Below, one piece after another: positions 1 to 9,779 of a stretch of 64,000 nt of DNA. Numbering within the stretch: position 1 is the stretch's first letter; each line of letters begins with the position of its first letter. The stretch is from NCBI RefSeq assembly GCF_041260665.1, contig NZ_JBGCCT010000021.1:124001-188000 (forward strand), written 5' to 3'. Below the pieces are notes generated by a model. It made no database searches. It was not told where the DNA came from and saw only the letters and a list, made by a program, of their open reading frames with translations. The DNA comes from Catenulispora sp. GP43 (GTDB lineage: Bacteria > Actinomycetota > Actinomycetes > Streptomycetales > Catenulisporaceae). A program made the position numbers and the translations under genes.

Positions 1-480
1 GCGGTCGAGCACCTGGCCGCCGCCGGACACACCCGGATCGCCGTGGTCTCGGACTGGCTGAGCATCTCCACGATGGCCGAGCGGCTGGGCGCCGCGGAGA
101 AGGCGCTGGAGCAGGCCGGGCTCCCCTACCGGCCGGACCTGATCAAGTACGGCGTGCACACCGTGGCCGACGCCACCGCGGCGGTGAACGCGATGCTCGA
201 CGGCCCCGAGCCGCCGACCGCGGTGTTCGCGCTGAACAACCGGCTGGTCCTGGGCGCGCTCAGCGCGCTGGGCGGCCGTTCGGCGCAGGTGGAGCTGGTG
301 GGCTTCGACGACTTCGAGACCGCCACGTTCGTGCCGTGGCCGCTGACGGTGGTCTCCTACGACGTGCGCGAGATCGGCCGCGTCGGCGCGGAGCTGCTGT
401 TCAACCGGATAGGCGGGGACCGGTCGCGGCCCAAGACGGTGGTCGTGCCGACCGAGTTGGTGGTGCGCAGCGCCGGTTGA
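1..480 (+). CDS. LacI-family transcriptional regulator, C-terminal part (5' end outside window)
   Basis: The reading frame is open from base 1 and ends with TGA at 478-480, giving about 159 residues of a LacI/GalR effector-binding (periplasmic-binding-protein-like) domain. The features are typical of the C-terminal half: the stretch VFALNNRLVLGALSAL, then VELVGFDDF (the family's G-F-D-D element), then a final helix and strand ending TVVVPTELVVRSAG. The N-terminal helix-turn-helix lies upstream of the window. The gene converges with the SMP-30 lactonase and sits beside the sugar-acid operon, so it is the likely local repressor. The palindrome at 1408-1419 would be its operator (inference). Confidence 0.9.
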   Translation, partial: AVEHLAAAGHTRIAVVSDWLSISTMAERLGAAEKALEQAGLPYRPDLIKYGVHTVADATAAVNAMLDGPEPPTAVFALNNRLVLGALSALGGRSAQVELVGFDDFETATFVPWPLTVVSYDVREIGRVGAELLFNRIGGDRSRPKTVVVPTELVVRSAG

Positions 481-520
481 CCCGGCACGGTGTGAACCGA
501 CGCCGCGCCCTCCCATTAAA

Positions 521-1372
521 TCAGTCCTCGAATATACTCGCCGGCAACCCGCGCAGACCGGCGTCCACGGCGAAGACCGAGCCGGCCAGGGGCTCGCGCG
601 CGGCGTCCGTCCGCTCGCGCGCGGACGTCACGAACAGCACGCCGTCGGGGCCGAAGGCGCAGGACGAGGGCTGCGACACCGGGAAGCGGACGGCGGCCAG
701 CAACCGTCCGCGCGGGTCGTAGCGCCGCACCTGGCCGGCACCCCAGACGGCGAGCCACAGGCAGCCGTCCTCGTCGACGCACAGGCCGTCGGGCAGTCCG
801 TCCTGGATGTGGATCAGCTCACTGAACGGCCCGATCGTGCCCGCGCGCACGTCGAAGGCCGCCGCCAGCACCACCTGCCGCATGCTGTCGGCCAGGTAGA
901 ACACCGAATCGTCGGGACTCCAGCCGAGTCCGTTCGGCAGCGTCAGCCCTTCGGCGACGGTCCGGACCCCGCGCCGGGGGTCCCAGCAGTGCAGCGCTCC
1001 GCGGCCCGGTTCGAAGGACGTTTCCGTGCTGCCCGCCCAGAATCGGCCCGCTGAGTCGCACTTGGCGTCGTTCATCCGCAACGCCGGATCCGCGAGCACC
1101 GGATGCCGGACGATGAGGTCACCGTCCGGTATCAGTGTTCCGAAACCTTCCGCACACGCCGCGACCCAGCCTCCGCTTCGCCGCGGGGCCACCGCGCCGA
1201 GACTCATGCCGACGTTCGCGATCTCGGTCGCGGGACCTCGTTCGCGCAGATCAGCTCGCAACAGACGGCCTCGCGGGATGTCCACGAAGACCAGGCGTCC
1301 GGCCGCTTCCTCGACCACCGGCCCCTCTCCCACCAGTGCGTCGCAGAGCACGAATACCTCCGGATCGAACAT
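521..1372 (-). CDS. SMP-30/gluconolaconase-family lactonase
   Basis: 283-aa beta-propeller protein of the SMP-30/gluconolactonase (LRE) family, which hydrolyses sugar lactones with a divalent metal. Family landmarks are the early GEGP glutamate (about residue 16), RMNDAKCDSAGRFWAGS in the middle, TLPNGLGWSPD and LPDGLCVDEDGCLWLA. The ATG at 1372 is chosen because it has a GAAAGGAAAG ribosome binding site and starts directly in the conserved N-terminus; longer in-frame starts upstream have neither. It is transcribed away from the glycan operon through a shared 90-bp promoter region. Because the operon encodes uronate dehydrogenase, whose products are aldarolactones, this enzyme is the likely aldarolactone hydrolase of the same pathway (inference from neighbours). 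Confidence 0.85.
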   Translation of the reverse strand: MFDPEVFVLCDALVGEGPVVEEAAGRLVFVDIPRGRLLRADLRERGPATEIANVGMSLGAVAPRRSGGWVAACAEGFGTLIPDGDLIVRHPVLADPALRMNDAKCDSAGRFWAGSTETSFEPGRGALHCWDPRRGVRTVAEGLTLPNGLGWSPDDSVFYLADSMRQVVLAAAFDVRAGTIGPFSELIHIQDGLPDGLCVDEDGCLWLAVWGAGQVRRYDPRGRLLAAVRFPVSQPSSCAFGPDGVLFVTSARERTDAAREPLAGSVFAVDAGLRGLPASIFED

Positions 1373-1407
1373 GGGAATGCGCTTTCCTTTCTCGGCTTGA
1401 AACCCTG

Positions 1408-1419
1408 GACAACGTTGTC
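1408..1419. promoter_or_regulatory. Probable LacI-family operator between divergent promoters
   Basis: Perfect 12-bp palindrome GACAACGTTGTC with the central CG step typical of LacI/GalR operators. It lies between the start codons of the divergent lactonase (1372) and GH36 gene (1464), so one bound dimer could control both. A 10-of-12 match, GACAACGTTGGT, lies inside the GH36 gene at 1619-1630, about 210 bp away, a spacing that would allow looping. Assignment to the LacI regulator at 1-480 is inference. Confidence 0.6.
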
Positions 1420-1463
1420 TCAGCGTGGCTATGGTCCTCAGCAATCCCTCGAAAGGACTGGTG

Positions 1464-3265
1464 ATGATCCCCCTTCCCGACCCGCGTCGGCTGTGGAACG
1501 ACGGTAGCGCCGTTGAGGTGCACGGTACCGTCGTCACACGGCTCGCCCCGGGGCCGGGACCGGTTGTCGCCAAGGATTCCGAGGGCGGTGTCGTCGAGCT
1601 CGCCGGTGGGATGTCGGAGACAACGTTGGTACGTCTCGACGTTCCGCTCGGCGGCGCCGTCGGCTACTGGCACCCGGCCTGCGGCTGGGACCGCCACCTC
1701 GCCGCGGACTGGATGACCGGCTGGCGCGCGGTCGGCCTGGCCGACTCGGCGCCGCTGGGGTGTCTGTACGACGCCGACGGCGACGCACTGCTGGCCTTCG
1801 CCACCGATCGCCTGGTCGCCACCACCCACGTGAAGCACGGCGTCGGCGAGCGCACCGGCCGGTTCGGCGTCTGGCTGGCGATGGACCTGGAGCCCGGCGA
1901 GATCTGCCGGATCCGTATAGCCGAGCCCGGTTTTTCGCACGCCGACGCGCTACGCGGGCTGGCGCGCTGGCGCGCTGGCAGTCTCCCGGGACGGCACTGC
2001 CCGTGCCGGACGCCGGCCGGACCGCGACCTACTCGACGTGGTACTCGTACCACCAAGAGGTGAGCGCGGCGGCGATCGAGGCCGAGGCGAAGCTGGCCGC
2101 CGAATCAGGGTGCGGACTCCTCATCCTGGACGACGGCTGGCAGCGCGGCGGCACCGGCGGTGGCTACTCCGGGTGCGGCGACTGGGAACCGGACCCGGAG
2201 AAGTTCCCGGACTTCGGCGCGCATGTCGCCGCGGTCCACGAGACCGGCCTGACGTACATGGCCTGGATCGCTCCGTTGTTGCTCGGCCGGGACAGCGCGG
2301 CGCGCGAGGCGCTCGCCGACTTCGCGCCGCACGCCCGGCCCGAATGGCGCTGCCACATCCTGGACCCGCGCCACGCACGCGTCCGCGAGTTCGTCGTCGA
2401 CAGCTGCGCGCGGCTGGTCGAGGCGTACGGCCTGGACGGCCTGAAGATCGATTTCCTGGACTCCGCCTCGGCGTACGCGAGTGGGACGTACGCCGAGGCG
2501 GGAAACACCCCGGGCGCGGCCGACGACGGCTGGATCCCGGACGTCGGAACCGCGATGCGCGTGATGCTGGCCGCTCTGCGCGACCGGCTCCTCGCGACCC
2601 GCGGTACCGACTTCCTCATCGAGTTCCGCCAGCCGTATACGGGCCCTGCGATGCTCGCCTACGCGAACCTGCTGCGGGCCGGCGACTGTCCGGCCGACGC
2701 GGTCGCCAACCGCGTGAAGTCCCTGGACCTGGCGCTGCTCGCCCCGGACGCCGCGATCCACTCGGACATGCTGATGTGGGACGCGACCGCCACCCCGGAG
2801 CAGGCGGCCCGGCAGCTGCTGGCCGTCCTGCACACCGTCCCGCAGATCTCGATGCGGCTCGCCGACCTGCCCGCGGAGCACCGCGCCATGACCGCTTTCT
2901 GGCTCGGGTTCTGGCGGGAGCACCGCGATCTGCTCACCGGCGGCCGGCTGCGCGCCGGACGCCCCGACGAGCTGTATCCCGTGGTGACCGCCGCCGACGC
3001 CGAGCGCGCCGTGGCGGTCCTGCACAGCGCACGGCATCTGGTCCCGCTCGACCTGCGCGGGCTCCGCGAGGCCGCCGTGGTCAACGCCACCGGCGCCGGC
3101 CGTGTCGTCCTCGACCTTCCGCACCAAGCCGACGTGCGCCTGACCGTGTCAGACGCCTGCGGTCGCACCGTCCGCGCGGAGAACACACGCCTCGCCCTCG
3201 GGCCGGTCTCCGTCGCGGTTCCCCCGTCCGGCCTGTGCCTCATCACACCTGTCACACAGGCCTGA
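1464..3265 (+). pseudogene. GH36-like alpha-galactosidase, frameshifted by an 8-bp tandem duplication
   Basis: First gene of the operon; ATG at 1464 follows GAAAGGACTGGTG. The first 170 or so codons run in one frame and stop at 2063. The rest continues in another frame to 3265 with clear clan GH-D features: STWYSYHQ, LLILDDGWQ and GLKIDFLDS, whose Asp is the expected nucleophile. The switch falls exactly on two adjacent copies of CGCGCTGG (1963-1970 and 1971-1978). Removing one copy restores a single 597-aa protein reading GLARWQSPGTALPVP. No signal peptide, so a cytosolic alpha-glycosidase acting on imported oligosaccharide. As written it is broken, though slippage at the repeat or an assembly error could restore it. 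Confidence 0.85.
1963..1978. repeat. 8-bp tandem duplication causing frameshift
   Basis: Two head-to-tail copies of CGCGCTGG. Eight bases is not a multiple of three, and the two halves of the GH36 protein join perfectly when one copy is dropped. Such a short perfect repeat can arise and revert by replication slippage. Confidence 0.9.
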
Positions 3266-3296
3266 TACCTGCTCCGTCGTCATGGAGGCCCGAGAA

Positions 3297-6170
3297 ATGT
3301 TCCACCCCAAAGACCCGATAAGCCGGCGCCGCGCTCTGGGGTACGGCGCGGCCGCGACCGCCGGCGCCGTCGCGGCCGGCGTGATCAGCGGCCCCGATGC
3401 CCAGGCCGACGCGATCGCCGCCGACACCACGAGCCCCGCTGCGGTTCGTATCCCCTTGGTGGACGTGAATTTCAGCGACACCACAGGGCTCTACATCGCC
3501 GACCCGAACAGCGGCACCGCACCGGCGGCCCTGGTTGTCACCTTCAACAGCACGGTCGCGATGACCGGCACCATCGCCTGGACCCTGACCCGGCGCGGCA
3601 CGACGCAGCTGGGCACCGGGACCTCTCCGTTCAGCGCCCCGGCCGGATCACCCGGCGTGGTCACCATCCCCCTCGGCGCGCTGGGTCCGGACCACTACCA
3701 GGTGGCGGTCACCGTCACGAAGTCCGACGCCACGGTGCTCATCAACGCCGTCCACGGCCTCGGCGTCATCCGCCAGACGGTGACCGGCCTGCGCCCGGAC
3801 TCGGTGTTCGGCCTCGGGATCCGCCCGGAGGGCACGTGGGCGGTGAGCCAGCAGATCGCCGCGCGCATGGGGGTGAAGTGGACCCGCGGCATCGTGGCCG
3901 TCGAGCCGGACACCGTGGCCCCCTCGGCCGGCGTGTTCTGGGACCAGACCGCGATCGACGCCGCGCGCGCCGAGGTCCAGGGCTGGCTGGCGCTGGGGAT
4001 CACGCCGATCGGCGGCATCAACTACAACATGTCCTGGAACGTGCAGCCGCTGCCCAACGGCACGGTCCCGCTGCCGTACCAGAACCGCCCCAAGGACATG
4101 GTCGCCCACTCGCAGATGGTGTACCACAGCATCGCGCCGTTGCAGGATCTGGTGCAGAACTGGGAGCTGTGGAACGAGCCGTGGGTGCACGGCTGGTCCT
4201 GGGCGACCGGCACGGCGCAGGACTACCGCGACATGACCAAGCTGATTTGGGACCTGGTCAAGCCGGACTACCCGGACGTGAACCTGATCGGCGGCGGCTC
4301 GGTCACCTACAACCGCGACATCGTCTACGCGGTCGGCTCGGACAAGGTCGGCTATATCGACGGCTCGGTCAACCACGCGTACGGATTCCCGGACGCGACG
4401 CAGTACGCGATGACCAAGACGCAGATCAAGCTGGACAAGAAGTACGGCCAGACCCAGGGTCGAGCCGGACAGTGGCAGACCGAGCTCGGCACCGCGGCCA
4501 GCCTTCAGTTCCCTGATTACCCGGTGAACATGCGGCAGTACGGCGTGGCGCGCACGCTGACGCCGAACTACCTGCTGCACATGCTGGCCGGGGCCGAGGA
4601 GGACTCGCCGGTCAAGGTGTTCTGGTTCTCGCTGTGCTACGACGCGACCTACTCGGGCGCCGAGTTCAACATGTACGACAACAAGACCAAGAGCCCCGGC
4701 GCGGCGATCGTCGCCTACTCCACGATGACGCGGGTCCTGGAGGACTGCGAGCTGCTCGAGGAGCTCTACCCGACCGCGCGCTCGACGTGGGGCTTCCTGT
4801 TCAAGCACACCGACGACAAGGGCCGGGCCGCGATCTACGCCGACCAGCTCTACGACGGCACGATGGAGCACCAGAACGCCGGCTACACCGGCACGCTGAC
4901 CCTGAACAACGCGCGGCACGTGCGCGTCTACGACTACCTCGGCACGCAGCTGTTCGACGGCAGCAAGACCACGGTCACCCTGCCGCTGAACCCGTGGGAG
5001 GTCCTGTACTTCGACACGGACCTGCGCCCGAACGATCTCAAGACCCTGCTGACCGAAGGCGCGGTGTTCTCCTACGACGAGCCGGTGAAGGTCACGCCGC
5101 TGTCGTTCGTGAAGCCGCTCGGCGCGGGCAGCACGATCGATCTGCGGGTGGAGAACGTGTCGCCGGCTCCGGTGCACGCGAACGTCACGATCACCGCCCC
5201 GGCCGGCTGGACCACGCCGACGGCGACCCGGCCGGTACTGCTGGCGCCCGGCGAGAGCCAGGTCGTGTGCTGGCCGGTGCAGACGTTCCAGATCGATCCG
5301 GGCAACGAGTACCCGATCGCTTACGACGTCACGATTCCCGGCCGGGACGGTTTCCACCTGAAGGGTTCGCAGACCGTCCAGCTCGCCTACGTCCCGAACC
5401 GGTCGATCACCGTCGGCGGCAGCCCGAGCCAGTGGAACGGCGTCGTGCCGGTCACGATGTCGAGCACTGTGTTGCTCGCGGGAGTCAGCGACACCAAGGA
5501 CTACAGCTTCCAGACCGCTTGGGACAGCACGTGCCTGTACGTGCGCGCGGTCATCGAGGACGACACGCAGTCCTCGAACCTGGTGTGGGCTTCGGCGCAG
5601 GGCCAGTACCTGTTCCCGTTCAACGCCGACAGCATCCAGATCGGGTTCGACGTCGTCGACAATCCCGACGACCTGCTAGCCGGCGACCCGCACTACGACA
5701 AGTGCCTGAAGTCGATCTCGCACCTGTTCGTAGCCACGCTGCCGTTCGGCGCCGGCGAACTGCACCGCCAGCTCGCCCCCGGCACGAACTACCAGACCTT
5801 CTATCCGACGAACGCGGTGCTCCCGACGCCGCTGGGCCAGTTGGACGCGCACGCCGCCACCGGCGCCGACGGCCGGGTGGTCGTCACCCGGGACGACACC
5901 AACAAGGTGACGACGTACGAACTGGCGATCAACTGGAACCAGCTCCCCGAGCTGTACGCGGCGCTCCAGGCACTGCCGGCCGGCCAGGTCCACGAGACCG
6001 TGATGGCGCTCCAGGTCCACGACGGCGGCAAGAACGGACATGGCAACACCTACTGGACGGCGCAGAACGAGGGAACCGCCTCGGGCTGCTACAACTTCGC
6101 GCCGTTCTGGGGCACCGGCGCGCAGTTCACCGGCGGCCGGATCGACACCCGTTGGGGGATCGGCCAGTGA
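3297..6170 (+). CDS. Secreted clan GH-A glycoside hydrolase with C-terminal CBM9-like domain
   Basis: 957 aa. ATG 3297 is preferred because GGAGG lies 8 bp upstream; an earlier ATG at 3282 overlaps that site. The N-terminus carries a Tat-type signal (SRRRALGYG followed by an Ala-rich hydrophobic stretch and a DAQADA cleavage region), so the enzyme is exported folded. The catalytic TIM barrel spans about residues 150-500, with the GH-A acid/base Glu294 in LWNEPW and probable nucleophile Glu396 in WQTELG. Beta-sandwich regions follow (about 590-700), and the last 240 residues resemble a CBM9-type carbohydrate-binding domain (SITVGGSPSQWNG, then YSFQTAWDSTCLYVRAVI). The exact GH family is not assignable by eye. 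It probably cuts the outer polysaccharide that feeds the operon. Confidence 0.8.
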   Translation: MFHPKDPISRRRALGYGAAATAGAVAAGVISGPDAQADAIAADTTSPAAVRIPLVDVNFSDTTGLYIADPNSGTAPAALVVTFNSTVAMTGTIAWTLTRRGTTQLGTGTSPFSAPAGSPGVVTIPLGALGPDHYQVAVTVTKSDATVLINAVHGLGVIRQTVTGLRPDSVFGLGIRPEGTWAVSQQIAARMGVKWTRGIVAVEPDTVAPSAGVFWDQTAIDAARAEVQGWLALGITPIGGINYNMSWNVQPLPNGTVPLPYQNRPKDMVAHSQMVYHSIAPLQDLVQNWELWNEPWVHGWSWATGTAQDYRDMTKLIWDLVKPDYPDVNLIGGGSVTYNRDIVYAVGSDKVGYIDGSVNHAYGFPDATQYAMTKTQIKLDKKYGQTQGRAGQWQTELGTAASLQFPDYPVNMRQYGVARTLTPNYLLHMLAGAEEDSPVKVFWFSLCYDATYSGAEFNMYDNKTKSPGAAIVAYSTMTRVLEDCELLEELYPTARSTWGFLFKHTDDKGRAAIYADQLYDGTMEHQNAGYTGTLTLNNARHVRVYDYLGTQLFDGSKTTVTLPLNPWEVLYFDTDLRPNDLKTLLTEGAVFSYDEPVKVTPLSFVKPLGAGSTIDLRVENVSPAPVHANVTITAPAGWTTPTATRPVLLAPGESQVVCWPVQTFQIDPGNEYPIAYDVTIPGRDGFHLKGSQTVQLAYVPNRSITVGGSPSQWNGVVPVTMSSTVLLAGVSDTKDYSFQTAWDSTCLYVRAVIEDDTQSSNLVWASAQGQYLFPFNADSIQIGFDVVDNPDDLLAGDPHYDKCLKSISHLFVATLPFGAGELHRQLAPGTNYQTFYPTNAVLPTPLGQLDAHAATGADGRVVVTRDDTNKVTTYELAINWNQLPELYAALQALPAGQVHETVMALQVHDGGKNGHGNTYWTAQNEGTASGCYNFAPFWGTGAQFTGGRIDTRWGIGQ

Positions 6171-7456
6171 CCTCGCACGACGGACTCCGGCCGCCGGAAC
6201 CCCCATGGCTCGAAGATTCCTCCGGCGTCCGCATCACCGGCGTCCGGACCATCCTCACCGCACCGACCGGCACCACGCTGGTTGTGGTGCGGGTGGACAC
6301 GAACCAGCCGGGCCTGTACGGGCTCGGGTGCGCGACCTTCACCCAGCGCGCCAAGGCAGTGGCGACCGCGGTCGACGAATACCTGGCGCCGCAGCTGATC
6401 GGCCGCGACCCGGCCGACATCACGGACATCGTCAGCACCCTGCATGTCTCGGGGTACTGGCGGTCCGGGCCCGTGCTGAACAACGCCATCTCCGGCATCG
6501 ACATGGCGTTGTGGGACATCAAGGGCAAGGTCGCCGGGCTCCCGGTGTGGCAGCTGCTCGGCGGCCGTTGCCGCACCGCGGTCCCGCTCTACACCCACGC
6601 GGCCGGGGCGGATGCCGAAGAAGTCGCCGACGAGGTCCTGGAATGGGTCGACGCCGGCTACACATACGTGCGCTGTCAGGTAGCCGTCCCTGGAGGCGGC
6701 ACCTACGGCGCACCGAAGGCGGCGAGCGACGCCGAGAGTGAGGGCTATCGGCGCTCGCTCGTCGCCGACGCGTGGGATCCCCGCGCGTATCTGCGCACGG
6801 TGCGCGATCTGTTCGAGCACCTGCGCTGCGAGGTCGGCTCGGACGTCGAGCTGATCCACGATGTGCACGAGCGCGTGCACCCCACCGAGGCCGTACGGCT
6901 GGCCAAGGATCTGGAGCAGTACGACCTGTTCTACCTCGAGGACCCGGTCGCCCCGGAGGACCTCGACTGGCTCCGCGCCATCCGGAACCAGTGCGCGACG
7001 CCGATCGCGATCGGCGAGCTGTTCGTCAATCCCGCCGAGTACCGGCCGGTGGTCACCGAGCGCTTGTGCGACTTCATCAGGGTCCACATATCGGCGATCG
7101 GCGGCCTGACCCCGGCCTGGCGGCTGGCGAACCTCGCCGACAGCTTCGGCGTGCGCACCGCGTGGCACGGCCCCGGCGACGTCTCGCCGATCGGCCACGC
7201 CGCCAACCTCGCCCTGGACCTGGCCAGCCCGAACTTCGGGATCCAGGAGCAGCACCTGTTCGCCGAGCAGCACCGGGAGGTCTTCCCGGGCTGTCCGGAG
7301 ATCCGGGACGGCCACCTGTGGCCGTCGGACGCGCCGGGGCTCGGCGTCGACCTCGACGAAGCCCAGGCCGCGAAGTTCCCGCCGGCCGCCAAGGCCGAGC
7401 CCGGACGTGCCTGGCGCCCGCCGCGCCGGGGCGACGGTGCCCTGCAACGCCCGTAG
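6167..7456 (+). CDS. Enolase-superfamily dehydratase, ManD/RspA type
   Basis: 429 aa; GTG start overlaps the previous stop (GTGA), indicating translational coupling. The sequence follows the D-mannonate dehydratase/RspA subgroup of the enolase superfamily, which removes water from sugar acids in a Mg2+-dependent reaction. Metal ligands are visible at Asp232 (IHDVHE), Glu258 (YLEDPV) and Glu284 (IGELF), with the 26/26 spacing of characterised ManD proteins. His234 matches the catalytic histidine, and the signature TAWHGPGDVSPIGHAANL is present. Some members dehydrate mannonate or gluconate efficiently and many do so poorly. With UxuA in the same operon, this one may act on a different acid or be accessory. 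Confidence 0.85.
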   Translation: MTSHDGLRPPEPPWLEDSSGVRITGVRTILTAPTGTTLVVVRVDTNQPGLYGLGCATFTQRAKAVATAVDEYLAPQLIGRDPADITDIVSTLHVSGYWRSGPVLNNAISGIDMALWDIKGKVAGLPVWQLLGGRCRTAVPLYTHAAGADAEEVADEVLEWVDAGYTYVRCQVAVPGGGTYGAPKAASDAESEGYRRSLVADAWDPRAYLRTVRDLFEHLRCEVGSDVELIHDVHERVHPTEAVRLAKDLEQYDLFYLEDPVAPEDLDWLRAIRNQCATPIAIGELFVNPAEYRPVVTERLCDFIRVHISAIGGLTPAWRLANLADSFGVRTAWHGPGDVSPIGHAANLALDLASPNFGIQEQHLFAEQHREVFPGCPEIRDGHLWPSDAPGLGVDLDEAQAAKFPPAAKAEPGRAWRPPRRGDGALQRP

Positions 7457-7495
7457 TTCGCTCCCGTCCAGGAATCAGGAAACGGAGACAGCGTC

Positions 7496-8851
7496 ATGAG
7501 CATCCGCAGACCGGCCGCGATCGCCCTGGTGGCGGTCGTGGCCGCGACCACCGCGGCCGCGTGTTCCTCCAGCAAGTCCTCCGGCTCGGGCTCCGCCGGG
7601 CCCACCGAGACGCTCACCATCGCCGAGTGGACCAACCCCGGCGCGGTGGACTTCACCAAGGCACTCAACGCGCAGTTCGAGAAGGCGCACCCGAACGTCA
7701 AGATCAACTTCCAGAACACCGCGACCGCCAACGGCGCGTGGGGGCAGTTGTCCACCAGCCTGCTGCAGTCCAAGTCGGTGGACGTGCTGGCGCAGTTCGC
7801 GCCGACGCAGAAGGCGTTCCCGCCGAGCTTCACCAGCATCAAGCCCGGCGGCCCGGCGGCGCTGATCGAGGCCGGCCAGCTGGTCGATCTGAAGGACCAG
7901 CCGTTCATGAAGGACTACGACATGACGGCGCAGCAGGCGGCGGTCGGCTACAACGGCGGCGTGTACGGCGTCATGGCCGCCGAGTACGCCGGGGCCGGGG
8001 CGATCTGGTACAAGAAGGACCTGCTCGCCAAGTACAACATGACGGTCCCGACCACATTCCAGGAGTTCCTGGACGACTGCGCGAAGCTCAAGACGGCTGG
8101 CAAGACGCCGATCTTCCTGGCCGGCAAGGTCGGCATGCAGGGCGGCATCTGGCAGGGCATCGAGAACCAGACCCTGATGGCCGGCAAGCAGCCGACCGAC
8201 TCCACCCAGGTCTCGACCGACCGCGCGAACGCCTTCTGGCAGGGCACGCAGAACTGGACCGACCCGGTCTACAAGACCGTCGGCGCCAAGTACCAGCAGG
8301 TGATGCAGTACATCGAGCCGGCGGCCGCGGGCGTGGACCAGCAGACCGCGCCGGGCATCTGGGCGGTCAAGACCGACGACTACCCGTTCCTGCTGGACGG
8401 CTCCTGGGACTCCGCGACCATCCTGAAGGCCAACCCGAAGCTGAACGCGGGCCTGTTCGTCCTGCCGGGCACCGACAACGCGGCCGACAACCGGGTCCCG
8501 GTCAAGCCGGACCTGACCTGGGTGGTGCCGACCTCGGCCCCACACAAGGACCTTGCGATGCAGTGGCTGGCGATGTTCTCCGACCCGGCGAACTACAAGA
8601 ACTGGCTGAAGGCCACCGGATCGATGTCCACCGAGCCGGCGGTCACCAACACCGACACGCCGTGGATGGACTGGCTGAACCAGCACACGTCCGACTCCTT
8701 CGTGCAGCTGACCACGCCGTGGATCCCGCAGGGCGCGTCCAACGACGCCGCCGGGCCGGACTACTACAAGCTCGCGCCGATCGGCACGGACAGCCTGGAC
8801 ACGATTTTGGCCCGCTCGGCGGCGGCCTACACGAAGTCCATCGGCAAGTAG
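7496..8851 (+). CDS. ABC sugar transporter substrate-binding lipoprotein
   Basis: 451 aa, family 1 (COG1653/MalE-like) extracellular solute-binding protein. It begins with a lipoprotein signal: MSIRRP, a hydrophobic Ala/Val core, then AACSSS with the lipidated Cys at about residue 23. The mature part has the usual two-lobed architecture, starting ETLTIAEWTNPGAVDFT. It is followed at once by two permeases, so it delivers the oligosaccharide or sugar acid for uptake. No ATPase gene is in the operon. Many actinomycete importers of this class use a shared MsiK-type ATPase encoded elsewhere, which is the likely situation here. Confidence 0.92.
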   Translation: MSIRRPAAIALVAVVAATTAAACSSSKSSGSGSAGPTETLTIAEWTNPGAVDFTKALNAQFEKAHPNVKINFQNTATANGAWGQLSTSLLQSKSVDVLAQFAPTQKAFPPSFTSIKPGGPAALIEAGQLVDLKDQPFMKDYDMTAQQAAVGYNGGVYGVMAAEYAGAGAIWYKKDLLAKYNMTVPTTFQEFLDDCAKLKTAGKTPIFLAGKVGMQGGIWQGIENQTLMAGKQPTDSTQVSTDRANAFWQGTQNWTDPVYKTVGAKYQQVMQYIEPAAAGVDQQTAPGIWAVKTDDYPFLLDGSWDSATILKANPKLNAGLFVLPGTDNAADNRVPVKPDLTWVVPTSAPHKDLAMQWLAMFSDPANYKNWLKATGSMSTEPAVTNTDTPWMDWLNQHTSDSFVQLTTPWIPQGASNDAAGPDYYKLAPIGTDSLDTILARSAAAYTKSIGK

Positions 8852-8879
8852 GCACTCTGATCCTTTGAGAGGAGGCGGC

Positions 8880-9779
8880 GTGTCGCGCTGTCCCTTCGGA
8901 ACCTCACGCACCCGACGGTTCATCCCCTGGGCCAGCATCTCGATCCCGGGGATCGGGTGGCTGCTGTTCGGGCTCTACCCGTCGTTGGCCACCATCGGGT
9001 ACTCCTTCACGCAGTACTCGGGACTGCCCGGCACGCCGCTGAACTTCTGCGGATTCTGCAACTACACGACCGGGTTCACCGCCCTGTGGGGCGAGCTGTG
9101 GCCGGCCATCAAGACGACGCTGATCTACGTCGCGGGGGTCACCATCATCCAGAACGCGGTGGGCCTCGGCCTGGCGATGCTGCTGAACCGCAAAGGCCGC
9201 ACGTACACCTTCTACCGCGCGCTGATCTTCATGCCGCAGATCTTCTCGGTCGCGGTCGTGGGCACCATCTTCGCCCTCATCCTGGACCCCGTCATGGGCC
9301 CGGCCGAGACCGCGTGGCACGGCGTCTTCCACAGCACCTCGGCCTTCCTCGGCGACAACAGCCTGGCGCTACCGCTGGTGATGCTCGTCAACATCTGGAT
9401 GTTCTCCGGCTACTCGATGCTGATCTACATAGCCGGCCTGCGGAACATCCCGAAGCCGGTCTACGAGGCCGCCGCCCTCGACGGCGCCGGCAAATGGCGG
9501 GTGTTCCGCCACGTCACCTGGCCGCTGCTGGCCCCGGCGACCACCGTCAACGTCTTCCTCACCGCGATGGGCACGCTCGGCGAGTACGCGCTGATCCTGG
9601 TCCTGACCGGCGGCAACTTCGGCACCAAGACCCTGGGGCTCTACATGTACGACTCGGCCTTCGGCGGCAACAGCCAGCTCGGGTACGGCTCCATGCTCGC
9701 GATCCTGCAGTTCGGGCTGACGGTCGTGATCGGCGGCGGGCTGCTGTGGGGGCTGCGGCGGCGGGAGATACAGCTGTGA
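8880..9779 (+). CDS. ABC sugar transporter permease, MalF/UgpA type
   Basis: 299-aa integral membrane protein with about six hydrophobic segments. The first is IPGIGWLLFGLYPSLATIGY, and the ATPase-coupling EAA loop reads EAAALDGAGKWRVFRHVTWP. GTG 8880 is chosen because AGAGGAGG lies just upstream; a TTG at 8865 would be inside that ribosome binding site. It pairs with the next gene, which overlaps its stop codon, to form the membrane channel for the preceding binding lipoprotein. Confidence 0.9.
   Translation: MSRCPFGTSRTRRFIPWASISIPGIGWLLFGLYPSLATIGYSFTQYSGLPGTPLNFCGFCNYTTGFTALWGELWPAIKTTLIYVAGVTIIQNAVGLGLAMLLNRKGRTYTFYRALIFMPQIFSVAVVGTIFALILDPVMGPAETAWHGVFHSTSAFLGDNSLALPLVMLVNIWMFSGYSMLIYIAGLRNIPKPVYEAAALDGAGKWRVFRHVTWPLLAPATTVNVFLTAMGTLGEYALILVLTGGNFGTKTLGLYMYDSAFGGNSQLGYGSMLAILQFGLTVVIGGGLLWGLRRREIQL

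Noticed and set aside
2038-3321. A 427-codon open frame inside the GH36 gene
   Set aside because: Its product is an Arg/Pro/Gly-rich string typical of out-of-phase high-GC DNA, while the other frame shows catalytic motifs.
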